From the NCBI GenBank assembly GCA_949745595.1, contig CATJWN010000034.1:1-54799 (forward strand): DNA of 54,799 nt, given 5' to 3'. The notes beneath the pieces are model-generated. The model ran no database searches. It was not told where the DNA came from and worked only from the letters and a program-made list of their open reading frames with translations. The translations under genes and the position numbers were made by a program. This document shows, piece after piece, positions 6,097-17,658 of the stretch (the first letter of the stretch is position 1; every line of letters starts with the position of its first letter). This DNA comes from an uncultured Clostridia bacterium (GTDB lineage: Bacteria; Bacillota; Clostridia; TANB77; CAG-508).

Positions 6097-8308
6097 CTTC
6101 TCCTAATCTTTTTAATTGTTCTTCTAGTCCAGTATTTCTCTTTTTGATATCAGCATTATTTATCATATATTCTACTAAATTTCTATTACCTATGATTATC
6201 AAAAGCTTTTTAGCTCTAGTCATACCTGTATATAACAAATTTCTTGTAAGTAACATACTTGAAGTTGGAGGTATAACTAAAATAACTACATCAAATTCAC
6301 TTCCTTGCGCCTTGTGTATAGTTATACTATACGCATGCTCCAATTCTTCAAGTTCTGAAAAAGCATACCAAGCAACCTTTTTATCGTCAAACTCTACTTC
6401 AATTTGTTTTTCTTTCCCATCTATTTTTCTGATAATTCCTAGCTCACCATTAAAAATACCTGTGCCTATATCCTTGCCCTTCTCCCAATAAATATCATAG
6501 TTATTTTTAACCTGCATTACTCTATCGCCTTCTCTAAAAATAATTTCGCCATATTGTTTTTCAAGAACATTTACATCTTCTGGATTTAAAGTTTTTTGTA
6601 AGCTTTTATTTAATTCTTTTGTTCCTAACATTCCCTTTTTAGTCGGGGTAAGAACTTGAATATTCTTAAAAAATTCATAATTTCCATAGTTTTTAAGTCT
6701 GTCTTTGCTAAGAGATAGCACTTGACTAAGTATTTTTTCTTGATTTGCCTCATTTACATAGAAAAAGTCTTCTAATTTTTCTTCATCTTTTTCATTTTTT
6801 CCGTACAAAGCTTATACCATTATTAACATTGTGAGCATTTACTATTATCTTGCTTTTAGCAGCTTGTCTAAAAATCTTATTAAGCTGTACCATTGCAAAC
6901 TGATTTGAATCAATTAGGTCTTTTAAAATACTTCCAGGACCAACTGATGGAAGCTGATTAGAGTCACCTACAAAAATAATTTTAGTGCCATAATATACTG
7001 CTCTTACAATGTAGTTCATAAGGAAAACATCAACCATTGACATTTCATCTATAATTAAAACATCAACATCAATAGGAACTATTTCTTCATCAATACTACC
7101 AAGCTTATCCTCTTCTATTTTTCCAATTTCTAAAAGTCTGTGTATAGTTTTAGCTTCTTCTCCAGTAGTTTCACTCATTCTTTTAGCAGCTCTTCCTGTC
7201 GGTGCACAAAGCTCCACTTTGTATTTATCATTTTTATAAATCTCTAAAATACATTTAATAATAGTAGTTTTACCAGTACCGAGGTCCCCCAGTTATAACA
7301 CATATATTATTATCATTAATTTGCCTTATAGCTTCTCTTTGCTTATCAGATAATTCAATATCTAACATTCTCTCATTCATTCTAATCTTAGTTTCAAAGT
7401 TTTGTATGAACTTTGTATTTTTTGCGTCTCTTAAAGCAATAAGTCTTTCAGTAATATTAAGCTCAGCTTTATAAAAAGGATATAGGTATACCCAAGTCTC
7501 TCCTTCTATTTCCTCAATATAAGTTTCTTGTTTTACATTTAAGTTTATTAAGTTATTCTCTATTGCCTCTCTATCAACTTCTAAAATACTTTGGCTAAAT
7601 TCAATTAAATTTTCCTTTTGTACACAAGTATTTCCATTATAACTAGCCATAATAAGTGCATATTTAATACCACTCTTAATTCTATGGTCACTATTTTTAG
7701 AAACTCCTATTTCTAAAGCAATCCTATCTAACTTTTGAAAATTAACTCCATATACAATATCAATTAATATATATGGATTTTCTTCTATTTTCTCTATTGC
7801 ATCTTTTCCTAGCGCATCATAGACTTTTTTACTACTATTTGCACTAATACCAAATTTCTCTAAAAAGCCAACAATTTGCCAAACTTCCCATTTCTCGTTG
7901 AATTCTTCTCCAATTTCATAAGCTTTATCTTTAGAAATCCCTTTAATCTCAGCAAGTTTTAATGGTTCAAACTTAAATACATTAATTGCGTCGTCCCCAA
8001 ACTTTTTAATTATTTTTCTTGCAGTTGCAGGACCAATTCCTTTAATTGTTCCACTTGCTAAATATTTCTCAAGAGCATCTGTAGTTTCTGGTAATATTTT
8101 CTCAAAAGTCTCAATCTTAAATTGTTCTCCATATTCTTGATGCACTACCATCTTACCAGTTAATTTCAAACAATCTCCGAACAGCAATAAAAGGCAAAAA
8201 TCCAACTACTGTAAGTATTTCCATATCTATTGTTTGGAATACTGCAATAGTATAGCTATTTGCCTCACTTTGATATATAAATTCTTCTATTTGTCCTTTT
8301 AGCTCCAA
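6086..8308 (-). CDS. recD2: RecD2/YrrC-type DNA helicase, read through three +1 frameshifts
   Basis: 5'-3' superfamily 1 helicase of DNA repair. Start is TTG at 8308, with GGAG upstream, 21 bases after dnaJ. Four zero-frame pieces join exactly when the C of CGGA/CGGT is skipped at 8179, 7281 and 6803, giving 739 residues, the normal RecD2 length. Gly44 opens GDCLKLTGK; then come the HhH repeats (IKGIGPATARKIIKKFG, about 70-90). Gly343 is inside the Walker A loop, GGP-G-TGKTT, which exists only after the shift. Then LCAPTGRAAKRM, Walker B IIDEMS and GDSNQLPSVGPG. Gly502 follows NNGISFV. The C-terminal domain has the SH3 insert and TIHKAQGSEFD and LLYTGMTRAKK. A pseudogene would not be expected to keep all motifs and break only at CGG. 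Confidence 0.9.
6800..6803 (-). other. +1 recoding site CGGA, third in recD2
   Basis: Zero frame GTA-CGG-AAA-AAA-TGA; productive frame GTA-(C)-GGA-AAA-AAT-GAA. 159 codons separate it from the second site. Confidence 0.87.
7278..7281 (-). other. +1 recoding site CGGT, second in recD2 (Walker A)
   Basis: Zero frame CCT-CGG-TAC-TGG-TAA; productive frame CCT-(C)-GGT-ACT-GGT-AAA restores the P-loop GGPGTGKTT. It is the only one of the seven sites with T as fourth base. Confidence 0.92.
8176..8179 (-). other. +1 recoding site CGGA, first in recD2
   Basis: Zero frame GTT-CGG-AGA (codon 44); productive frame GTT-(C)-GGA-GAT restores GDCLKLTGK, conserved in RecD2. Confidence 0.9.
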
Positions 8309-8328
8309 ATTTATTACTCCAATATCTG

Positions 8329-9486
8329 TTATCCAAAGATTCCCTTTTTCTTAATAGGTGGTTGTTCATTCATTGTTTTAGCAAGTTCTACTAACAATTC
8401 TCTTTGTGTATGCGTTAGTCTCTTTGGTACTTGAACTGTAACAGTAAATACGAAATCACCTCTCCAATTTCCATTTACACTTTTGAAACCTTTATTTTTT
8501 ATAGTAAACTTAGTTCCTGTTTGCGTACCTTCAGGAATCTTATATTTTTCTTTAGTTCCATCTACCATTGGAATTTCGATTTCTGTACCTAAAGTTGCAC
8601 CTGTAAAAGTAATTGGTACTTCGCAAAATACATGATCACCTTTCCTGCTGTATATATTATGTCTTTTTATATGTACGACTATATATAAATCACCTTTTGG
8701 TCCATTATTTATACCTGGCTCGCCTTGATTTTCTAGTACTAAAGTTCTACCATCATCTATTCCCGCTGGAACCTTTACACTGATTTTTACTGACTTTCTA
8801 ACTTTTCCTTTACCCCTACAATCTGGGCAAGGTTCTTTTATAACTTTTCCTGTGCCACCACAAACTGAGCAAGTTTTTTGTGTTGCCATTTGTCCAAACG
8901 GTGTTGTAACTACTTGTTTAACTCTTCCTTGACCATTACAAGTTGTACAAGTAACTGGTGAAGTTCCTGCCTTTGCACCTGTTCCTTTACAAGATTTACA
9001 TTCTTCATTTCTGCTTATTGTAATTTCTTTTTCAGCACCTAAAAAAGCTTCTTCAAAAGTAATATCTAAATTTACTTTTAAATCTGCACCTTTTCTTGGT
9101 GAATTAGAACTTGCTCTAGTTCTTGTACCTCCACCCCCAAAAAATGAAGAAAAAATATCTCCTAAATCTCCTAGATCATTGAAATCTGAAAATCCACTAA
9201 ATCCGTCAAAGCCACTTCCATAAGAATAATAACCACCACCTTGGCCTCCGCCAAATTGTGGTCCATCAAAGCCAAACTGGTCATACATTTGTCTTTTTTG
9301 TTTATCAGATAAGTTCTCATAAGCTTCACTTAATTCTTTAAACTTTTCTTCTGCTCCTGCCTTATCGTCTGGATTTGCATCTGGGTGATATTTCTTGGCA
9401 AGTCTTCTATAAGCTTTTTTTATCTCTTCATCTGTGGCGTTTTTATCAACACCTAGAACTTCATAATAATCTCTTTTTTGTGTCAT
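8329..9486 (-). CDS. dnaJ: Chaperone DnaJ
   Basis: 385 residues, standard type I DnaJ. J domain at 1-70 with HPD in YHPDANPD; Gly/Phe-rich segment about 75-115; four CxxCxGxG zinc repeats ([32 protein letters not shown]) about 155-225; C-terminal substrate-binding domains. It stimulates DnaK ATPase. It is the last chaperone gene of the HrcA-controlled operon, separated from dnaK by a strong hairpin. AGGAGGA precedes the ATG. Confidence 0.98.
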   Translation of the reverse strand: MTQKRDYYEVLGVDKNATDEEIKKAYRRLAKKYHPDANPDDKAGAEEKFKELSEAYENLSDKQKRQMYDQFGFDGPQFGGGQGGGYYSYGSGFDGFSGFSDFNDLGDLGDIFSSFFGGGGTRTRASSNSPRKGADLKVNLDITFEEAFLGAEKEITISRNEECKSCKGTGAKAGTSPVTCTTCNGQGRVKQVVTTPFGQMATQKTCSVCGGTGKVIKEPCPDCRGKGKVRKSVKISVKVPAGIDDGRTLVLENQGEPGINNGPKGDLYIVVHIKRHNIYSRKGDHVFCEVPITFTGATLGTEIEIPMVDGTKEKYKIPEGTQTGTKFTIKNKGFKSVNGNWRGDFVFTVTVQVPKRLTHTQRELLVELAKTMNEQPPIKKKGIFG

Positions 9487-9513
9487 AAACTCCTCCTAAT
9501 TTTCATTTGGCTA

Positions 9514-9565
9514 AAGTCGTCCGCCACTATAATATATTCATTTATATTACAGTGGCCGACGACTT
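9514..9565 (-). repeat. Long GC-rich hairpin between dnaK and dnaJ
   Basis: Arms 9514-9535 and 9544-9565 are 22 bases each and pair throughout except one G:G mismatch and one G:U, around an 8-base loop. GC content is far above the surrounding DNA, and there is no T-tract, so it is not a standard terminator. It lies in the dnaK-dnaJ transcript, 18 bases after the dnaK stop. Candidate roles are an RNase cleavage or stability element, or an extragenic palindrome family. Confidence 0.75.
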
Positions 9566-9583
9566 ACGCCGGCCAAGTATTAA

Positions 9584-11470
<1,887 letters not shown>

Positions 11471-11538
11471 TTATATATAATAATTTACATTATTAACATT
11501 GTAATTTAAATTAATATCAAAAGACGGAGCTTTTCATA

Positions 11539-12030
11539 TTAATTGGCTACTATTACCATTGAGTGACGTACTACTTTATTACCTATTTTATAGCCCTTTC
11601 TATATTCCTCTACAATTTCTTGTACACCTTTACTATCGTCTTCTACATGTGATACTGCTTCGTGTAACTCTGGATCAAAAGTTGTTCCAACTGCTTCTAT
11701 GGCTGTCAATCCAAGTTTTCCTAATGCTTCTGATAATTGCTTTGATACCATTTTTACACCAGATTGATAGTTTTCATCTTCTGTCTTAGCATCCGCAGCT
11801 TTTTCTAAGTTATCCATGATTGGAAGAATTGTCATAACAACATCTCCTGTAACCATTCCATATAAGCTGTCTCTTTCTTTTTGACTTCTTTTTTTGTAAT
11901 TTTCAAACTCTGCAAGTAGCCTCTTATATCTATCTTCAAGTTCATCAATTTCACTCTTATTTTCTATTTCCTCATTGTTTTGCACTTTCTCTGCTGTTTC
12001 AAAATATTCATTTGCTTCATTTTCTTCCAA
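11539..12030 (-). CDS. grpE: Nucleotide exchange factor GrpE
   Basis: 163 residues: an acidic N-terminal tail, a long coiled coil (about 25-75, LEDRYKRLLAEFENYKKRSQ) and the beta-wing domain ending KVVRHSMVIVAN, the typical GrpE close. It swaps ADP for ATP on DnaK. It lies 20 bases after hrcA in the heat-shock operon. Confidence 0.97.
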   Translation of the reverse strand: MEENEANEYFETAEKVQNNEEIENKSEIDELEDRYKRLLAEFENYKKRSQKERDSLYGMVTGDVVMTILPIMDNLEKAADAKTEDENYQSGVKMVSKQLSEALGKLGLTAIEAVGTTFDPELHEAVSHVEDDSKGVQEIVEEYRKGYKIGNKVVRHSMVIVAN

Positions 12031-12049
12031 ATCTATTTCCTACCTTTCT

Positions 12050-13078
12050 TTAGAATTTGCCTTTTTTATAATCGTCATTCAACTTTTTACTGATATATTT
12101 CATAACTGAAATTACTTTTGAATAGTCCATTCTAGTTGGACCTATAATTCCAATTGTACCAATATCTTTACCGTCTAATAAATGATTAAAGGTAACAATA
12201 CTAAAATTCTTAAGTTCTTCTCTTTCTGATTCTGAACCTATATAAACATTTATATCCTTTGCCATACCTGTATTTATAACATCAGCAATTATATCTTTTG
12301 CATCAATAACATTTAAAAAGTCTTTTGCCATCTCCTGTTTTTTAAATTCTGGCATATCTATAACTTTGTTTGCGCCTTCAATATATGTCTTAGAATCTTC
12401 TAGCAATTTGTTAATTTCTTCAATAATTTTCTCAATTATCCTTATTCCAGTTTTCATTTCTTCAACAATATATTCTTCAATTGGTCCATCTATTTTTTCA
12501 AGTGGTTTTCCAACAAGTTTATTATTAAAAATATATGTTAAATCGTCAATCTGCTCTTGTGTTAAATCTTCGTCAAATTTAATTATTGACTCTCTAATAA
12601 TACCAGAATCCGTAAGAATAACTGCCATTAATACTCTAGTGCCTAATAGTATAAATTTGATATCTATTATAGTATGGTTGCTAACATTAGGCTCAATTGC
12701 TATAGTAGTGTAATGAGTTATTTCTGATAGAGTTGTTGTAGCAATTTTAGTAAGATCTTCTAACCTATTTACCTTTGTCTCCATCATTTCTTTAATCATT
12801 TCAATTTCTTTTCGGCTTAAATTATCTTCTCTTAATAATTCATCAACATAGTACCTATATCCTTTTTGTGAAGGAATTCTACCAGCAGAAGTATGTGGCT
12901 TTTCCAAGAATCCTATTTGCTCAAGCTCTGCCATCTCATTTCTAATAGTAGCACTACTACATTTTAATTCCTCATTTTTCACTAAGCTTCCAGAGCTTAC
13001 GGGTTCAGAGGTTTCAATATATTCTTCCACAATTGCTTGTAGAATTTTTCTTTTTCTATTGTCTAAATTTTCAGGCAT
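12050..13078 (-). CDS. hrcA: Heat-inducible transcription repressor HrcA
   Basis: 342 residues. The N-terminal winged helix is visible (KILQAIVEEYIETSEPVSSG, SATIRNEMAELEQIGFLEKP and PHTSAGRIPSQKGYRYYVD), followed by the GAF-like domain. HrcA binds CIRCE and needs GroEL to stay active, so heat stress relieves repression. Two CIRCE copies flank its own promoter. First gene of hrcA-grpE-dnaK-dnaJ; AAGGAG precedes the ATG. Confidence 0.98.
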   Translation of the reverse strand: MPENLDNRKRKILQAIVEEYIETSEPVSSGSLVKNEELKCSSATIRNEMAELEQIGFLEKPHTSAGRIPSQKGYRYYVDELLREDNLSRKEIEMIKEMMETKVNRLEDLTKIATTTLSEITHYTTIAIEPNVSNHTIIDIKFILLGTRVLMAVILTDSGIIRESIIKFDEDLTQEQIDDLTYIFNNKLVGKPLEKIDGPIEEYIVEEMKTGIRIIEKIIEEINKLLEDSKTYIEGANKVIDMPEFKKQEMAKDFLNVIDAKDIIADVINTGMAKDINVYIGSESEREELKNFSIVTFNHLLDGKDIGTIGIIGPTRMDYSKVISVMKYISKKLNDDYKKGKF

Positions 13079-13096
13079 ACTTTTACTCCTTACTTT

Positions 13097-13123
13097 TTAG
13101 CAATCTATTTCTTTGACTGCTAA
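13097..13123. promoter_or_regulatory. CIRCE operator 1
   Basis: TTAGCAATC - 9 bases - GACTGCTAA: each arm matches the CIRCE arm (TTAGCACTC / GAGTGCTAA) at 8 of 9 positions with the standard 9-base spacer. It lies just downstream of the -10 element. Confidence 0.9.
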
Positions 13124-13124
13124 T

Positions 13125-13153
13125 ATCTTACATCTTTTATTAGCACTTGTCAA
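13125..13153 (-). promoter_or_regulatory. Sigma-A promoter of hrcA operon
   Basis: TTGACA (13148-13153), 17-base spacer, TAAGAT (13125-13130). The -35 lies inside CIRCE 2, and CIRCE 1 covers the start of transcription. Confidence 0.85.
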
Positions 13154-13166
13154 GTACTTTTGCTAA
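13140..13166. promoter_or_regulatory. CIRCE operator 2 (one degenerate arm)
   Basis: TTAGCACTT - 9 bases - TTTTGCTAA: 8/9 and 6/9 arm matches with the correct 9-base spacer. It overlaps the -35 of hrcA and the stop codon of the upstream yihY gene. Confidence 0.65.
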
Positions 13167-13903
13167 TATTTTTTTAGTAATTTTTCCATACGGAAATAAT
13201 CGATTTTATTAATTTCTGCACCAAGAAAAATTATATAAAATGATGCATAAACCCACATCATTATTAACATCAAACTAGTAAGTTTTCCATAGATAAATGA
13301 AAAATTTCGAAAGATTAATAAGTATTTCGAAAATATCAAAGATATGAAATTAAAAGCAACAGCTCCAAAAACTGCACCTAATATTTGACTTTTAAAATCA
13401 ACTTTATGGTTGGGAATAAATTTATATATCATTAGTAAACCCAATAAAATTAAAATTTTTAAGTAACTTCCAAAAACTATGATTATTAATCCACTAATTA
13501 TTAGAAAAATGAAAAGAATAGTTTGAAAAATTCCTTTAAGGCGCAAATAAATATATGAGATTTCTTCATTTTTGTTAGTATCATAAATTTCTCCCAAAAC
13601 TTTACTTAATGCGAAAAGTCCTCTTCCTGCAGACCAAATAGTAAATATTATCGAAATTGATATCGTTCCAATAGATTTAGAATATACTTCATATACAATA
13701 TCCATTACAAATTCGTTCATATTTTCTGGTACAATGCTTGAAATAGCTTCAAAAAGTGTCACAGGCGAAATACCTGTATATTGAATTAAAGTTATAACTA
13801 ACATAATAAAAGGTATAAAAGACAGTATCGTATAATATGCACATACTGCCGCTCCCTCACTTATATTATCTTTTTTTATATTTTCCCACAATGTTTTTAT
13901 CAT
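13163..13903 (-). CDS. YihY/BrkB-family membrane protein
   Basis: 246 residues with about six membrane helices. EGAAVCAYYTILSFIPFIM at the start and SAGRGLFALSKVLGEIYDT are family signatures (the family was once mis-named ribonuclease BN). Function is not established; a role in envelope transport is often suggested. It is slightly shorter than usual and has no clear ribosome binding site before ATG 13903. It lies between smc and the hrcA operon and is bounded on its 5' side by the smc terminator. Confidence 0.85.
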   Translation of the reverse strand: MIKTLWENIKKDNISEGAAVCAYYTILSFIPFIMLVITLIQYTGISPVTLFEAISSIVPENMNEFVMDIVYEVYSKSIGTISISIIFTIWSAGRGLFALSKVLGEIYDTNKNEEISYIYLRLKGIFQTILFIFLIISGLIIIVFGSYLKILILLGLLMIYKFIPNHKVDFKSQILGAVFGAVAFNFISLIFSKYLLIFRNFSFIYGKLTSLMLIMMWVYASFYIIFLGAEINKIDYFRMEKLLKKY

Positions 13904-13921
13904 AATTTTATTATTTACAAA

Positions 13922-13952
13922 AAAGCTTGCATTATAAATAAATGCAAGCTTT
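13922..13952 (-). terminator. Terminator of smc
   Basis: AAAGCTTGCATT / AATGCAAGCTTT perfect 12-bp stem with a 7-base loop, then TTTTGT on the minus strand. Confidence 0.85.
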
Positions 13953-13958
13953 AATTTT

Positions 13959-16900
13959 TTATTTTAATTTCATTGAAAGAAGTTTACTAATACCTTTTTC
14001 TTCCATTGTAATTCCATAAACCGTGTCTGCTACTTCCATTGTTCCTTTTCTATGTGTTATTACTAAGAACTGAGTAGTGTCTGTAAAGTGATTTAAGTAT
14101 TCAGCAAATCTGTAAACATTTACATCGTCAAGTGCCGCTTCAATTTCATCAAGTACACAAAATGGCGCTGGATTGATTTTTAATATTGCAAACAATAATG
14201 CAATTGCTGTAAATGCTTTCTCACCACCTGATAAAAGCATCATATTTTGAAGTTTCTTACCCGGCGGTTGTACTTCTATTTCAATTCCGCACTCTAAAAT
14301 ATTATCTGTATCAGCTAATATAAGTTCTGCCTTTCCCCCACCAAACAGTTCAACAAATACTTTACCAAAATTTTTATTAATAACTTTAAATTGCTCTGCA
14401 AATTGCTTTTTCATTGTGTCTGTCATCTCTGTTATAACCTTTTTAAGTTTTGTACTCGCCTCTTCTAAATCTAAACGTTGCTCACTAATAAAATCATATC
14501 TTTCTTTTAATTCTTGATATTCTTTTATGCTGTTTACATTAATAGGTCCTAAATCTTTAATCTCACTTCTTAGTGAATTAACTTCTTTTTGCACTTCATT
14601 TGCATTATTGATTGGCTTAACTTCTCCTACCGTATTTGGTGTAAGCTCATATTCTTCCCACATTTTATTGATAACTTGATTTAGTTCTAAATCTAATTTT
14701 GAATTCTTCAAGTCTAGTTTAGAAATTTGGTTTTTAACTTCATCGACTCTTGAAGTAATTTCTTGAATTTCTGATTCTAAAGCTACTATTTTATCATTTT
14801 TCTGACTACGCTCTTGTTTTAGCTTATCTACTTTTTCTCCACTTTCCGCAACTTCTTTTTCAAGTTCCGTAATCTTTATTTTAGTATCTTCAATATTTCT
14901 CTCGAACTCTTCATTGTCTTTTATAATTTTCTCACGAAGCTCTTTTTTATTTTCAATGCTTGTCCTATTATTTGCGATATCAGAATCCAATCTATCAAGC
15001 ATTTCATTAATTGAAGTTTCACTCTCATCAAATGAAGATACAGATATTTTTAAATTTGTAATATCAAAATTCAAGTCATCTATATATCTTTGATTATCTT
15101 TGTTTATTGCAGTAAATTCTTCAATTACTTTGTTTAATCCCTCATTTTCTTTATCTATTTCTGAAATCTTCTTATTATATTCTACCTCTGCATCCTGATT
15201 CTCTTGTTTTTCTTTCTTTAGATTTTCTAAATCTTCTTTTAATTTATCACGTTTTGCCTCTAGTTTAATTATTTCCAAATTTAAAGTCTCTTGCTTTTGA
15301 TTTTCAGTCGCAAATATTATTTCTACTTCTTGAAGTTTAGCCTGTTTCTCATCAAAACCTTCTAATACTTCTTGAACTTCATTTGAATATTTTTCTTTAT
15401 CTTTAATTACCTTGTCTTTCTTTACTTCTATACTTTTTAGTTCTTTTTCTAAACTTTGGATTTCTTTTCCACGTCCTAAAATACTTACGGTTTTCTTTTG
15501 TACAGAACCTCCACTGATTGCTCCAGATGGATTTATCATATCTCCTTTTAAAGTTACTATTTTAAAAGAATATGAATTTTGTTTTGCAAGTGCAATAGCA
15601 GTATCCATATCTTCCACAATTACAGTCTTTCCAAGTAAATTTGCTACAATATCTATATATTTTTTATCTGTTTCTACAAGCTCGCTTGCAACTCCAATTA
15701 CGCCTTTAATTCCATTAGTAACAAGCTTAGAAATCTTTTGTGGCTTTACGGAACTAATAGGTAAGAAAGATGCTCTTCCTAAATTATTTTCTCTTAAATG
15801 ATTAACTAATTTTTTTGCTTCTTGCTCCGTATCTGTAACTATATTTTGAAGAGATCCACCAAGTGTCATTTCGATAGCTGTCTCATACTTTGAATCTACT
15901 GAGATTAGGTTTGCTAAAACTCCATGTACACCTTTATTTAAACTAGAATTCTTCTCAATATCCTCTAATAATAATTTTACACTTCGTCCATAGCCTTCTT
16001 TTTCTTTTTCAGTTTCCACCAAGAATTTTAATCTTGAATTCTTAATTCTATATTCAGTATCTAAATTATTTATTTCTTCATCAAAATTTGCTATTTTGCT
16101 AGTGCTTTCTTCACGTTTTCCCTTTATAGCCTCTAAAGCTTTTTGAAGTGTATTTTTATTTGCTTCTATTGTGTGAAAATGAGCACTCATATCACTTTTC
16201 TTAAGTCTAGCTTCATCTAGTTCTGAAATAGTATCTTGTATTTCATTTTTAATAGAAGTTTCCTTTTTATTTAAATTTTCAAAATTTGCCTTCCCTGTGC
16301 TTATTTGATTTAAAATCTCATACCTATTATCAATATTAGTTTGTACAGTAAGTTTTTTTGCTTCAATTTCCAAGTCCTTTTCAGAAAGAGTTTGTGTATA
16401 TTTTTCCAGTTCCTCTTCTTTTTCTTTAAGCTCACTATCGAATTTTTCTTTATTAGCAGTTAAATTAGTTTTCTTTTCAATTTTAGTGGTTTTCTCGTTT
16501 TCTAGTTCACTATTTCTTACTTCTAAATCTTCTATATCTTTTTCATATCTATCAAAATTCTCTTTATTATTGGCAATTCTTTCCTGTAAAATAGCTATTT
16601 CACTATTATATTGCTCTTTTTTCTTCCCGCCTTCAAAGCCTAAATTTTGTACTTCTTCAATTTGTTCTAAAAGTTCATCTATTGCTTTCTTTAAGTTTTC
16701 TTTTTCTTCACTTGCATTGTTTAGCTTTTCTTCTTCTTTTATTTTTTGTGCTTCAAAAATATCAATATTATCTTTGATTTCTTTCATTTTAGTTTTATAA
16801 TCTTCTATATTATATAGAAAAAGACCTACTTCAATCTCTTTTAATCTTTCTCTTAAGTCTAAGAACTTTCTAGCCTTTTCAGATTGTGATTTTAAAGGTC

Positions 16901-17507
16901 CTATATTACCTTCAATTTCATTTACAATATCATTTATTCTCAATAAATTAAGCTTAGTTTGTTCTAGCTTTTTCTCTGACTCATTTTTTCTAGTTCTATA
17001 TTTTACAATACCTGCAGCCTCTTCAAAAATATGTCTTCTATCTTCTGATTTATTACTTAAAATTTCATCAATCTTTCCTTGACCTATTATAGAATACCCA
17101 TCTTTTCCAATACCAGTATCCATAAATAGTTCTAAAATATCTTTTAATCTACATGGCGTTTTGTTTATGAAATAACCTGTTTCTCCACTTCTATATATTC
17201 TTCTAGTAACAATAACTTCATTATACTCAATAGGTAATTTTCCATCTGTATTATCTATAACGATTGAGCCTTCAGCATAGCCTAAAGACTTTCTATTTTG
17301 TGTTCCTGCAAAAATTATATCTTCCGATTTTTGTCCTCTTAAAGACTTCATACTTTGCTCGCCTAAAATCCAACGTATACAATCAGATATATTACTTTTT
17401 CCTGATCCATTTGGTCCAATTACTGTTGTAATTCCTGGCATAAATTCAAGTACTGTTTTATCAGCAAAAGACTTAAATCCGTACATTTCTAATCTTTTTA
17501 AATACAT
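13959..17507 (-). CDS. smc: Chromosome segregation ATPase SMC
   Basis: 1182 residues, full length. Walker A GPNGSGKS at 31-38; two long coiled coils (about 170-500 and 670-1010) flank a hinge at about 510-650 (SLNKGVHGVLANLISVD, GAISGG); the C-terminal head has LLSGGEKAFTAIALLFAI signature and Walker B FCVLDEIEAALDD. Dimers act with ScpA/ScpB to organise the chromosome. scpB is in this window (21046-21666) but not adjacent, and scpA and ftsY are not here. The neighbour upstream is divergent. Confidence 0.98.
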   Translation of the reverse strand: MYLKRLEMYGFKSFADKTVLEFMPGITTVIGPNGSGKSNISDCIRWILGEQSMKSLRGQKSEDIIFAGTQNRKSLGYAEGSIVIDNTDGKLPIEYNEVIVTRRIYRSGETGYFINKTPCRLKDILELFMDTGIGKDGYSIIGQGKIDEILSNKSEDRRHIFEEAAGIVKYRTRKNESEKKLEQTKLNLLRINDIVNEIEGNIGPLKSQSEKARKFLDLRERLKEIEVGLFLYNIEDYKTKMKEIKDNIDIFEAQKIKEEEKLNNASEEKENLKKAIDELLEQIEEVQNLGFEGGKKKEQYNSEIAILQERIANNKENFDRYEKDIEDLEVRNSELENEKTTKIEKKTNLTANKEKFDSELKEKEEELEKYTQTLSEKDLEIEAKKLTVQTNIDNRYEILNQISTGKANFENLNKKETSIKNEIQDTISELDEARLKKSDMSAHFHTIEANKNTLQKALEAIKGKREESTSKIANFDEEINNLDTEYRIKNSRLKFLVETEKEKEGYGRSVKLLLEDIEKNSSLNKGVHGVLANLISVDSKYETAIEMTLGGSLQNIVTDTEQEAKKLVNHLRENNLGRASFLPISSVKPQKISKLVTNGIKGVIGVASELVETDKKYIDIVANLLGKTVIVEDMDTAIALAKQNSYSFKIVTLKGDMINPSGAISGGSVQKKTVSILGRGKEIQSLEKELKSIEVKKDKVIKDKEKYSNEVQEVLEGFDEKQAKLQEVEIIFATENQKQETLNLEIIKLEAKRDKLKEDLENLKKEKQENQDAEVEYNKKISEIDKENEGLNKVIEEFTAINKDNQRYIDDLNFDITNLKISVSSFDESETSINEMLDRLDSDIANNRTSIENKKELREKIIKDNEEFERNIEDTKIKITELEKEVAESGEKVDKLKQERSQKNDKIVALESEIQEITSRVDEVKNQISKLDLKNSKLDLELNQVINKMWEEYELTPNTVGEVKPINNANEVQKEVNSLRSEIKDLGPINVNSIKEYQELKERYDFISEQRLDLEEASTKLKKVITEMTDTMKKQFAEQFKVINKNFGKVFVELFGGGKAELILADTDNILECGIEIEVQPPGKKLQNMMLLSGGEKAFTAIALLFAILKINPAPFCVLDEIEAALDDVNVYRFAEYLNHFTDTTQFLVITHRKGTMEVADTVYGITMEEKGISKLLSMKLK

Positions 17508-17596
17508 GTTTTTTTCCTCTTTTTTATAACTACTAATTACTATATCCTAAATTTACATTTTTCGCAAGTAAAAATTAATTTTTTAAAGTTACTTAC

Positions 17597-17625
17597 TTGA
17601 CTATAAAATTAATTATCGATACAAT
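17597..17625 (+). promoter_or_regulatory. Promoter of HD-GYP gene
   Basis: TTGACT (17597-17602), 17-base spacer, TACAAT (17620-17625). Confidence 0.75.
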
Positions 17626-17658
17626 AATATATATGTTCTATGTACTAAAGGAGAAGCT

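Noticed and set aside
6792..8205. Three or four separate helicase-like genes or a recD2 pseudogene
   Set aside because: The pieces join exactly by one skipped base at CGG each time, and all helicase motifs are intact; there are no other disabling changes.
15412..16800. Open frames opposite smc
   Set aside because: Antisense shadows of Lys/Glu-rich coiled-coil codons.
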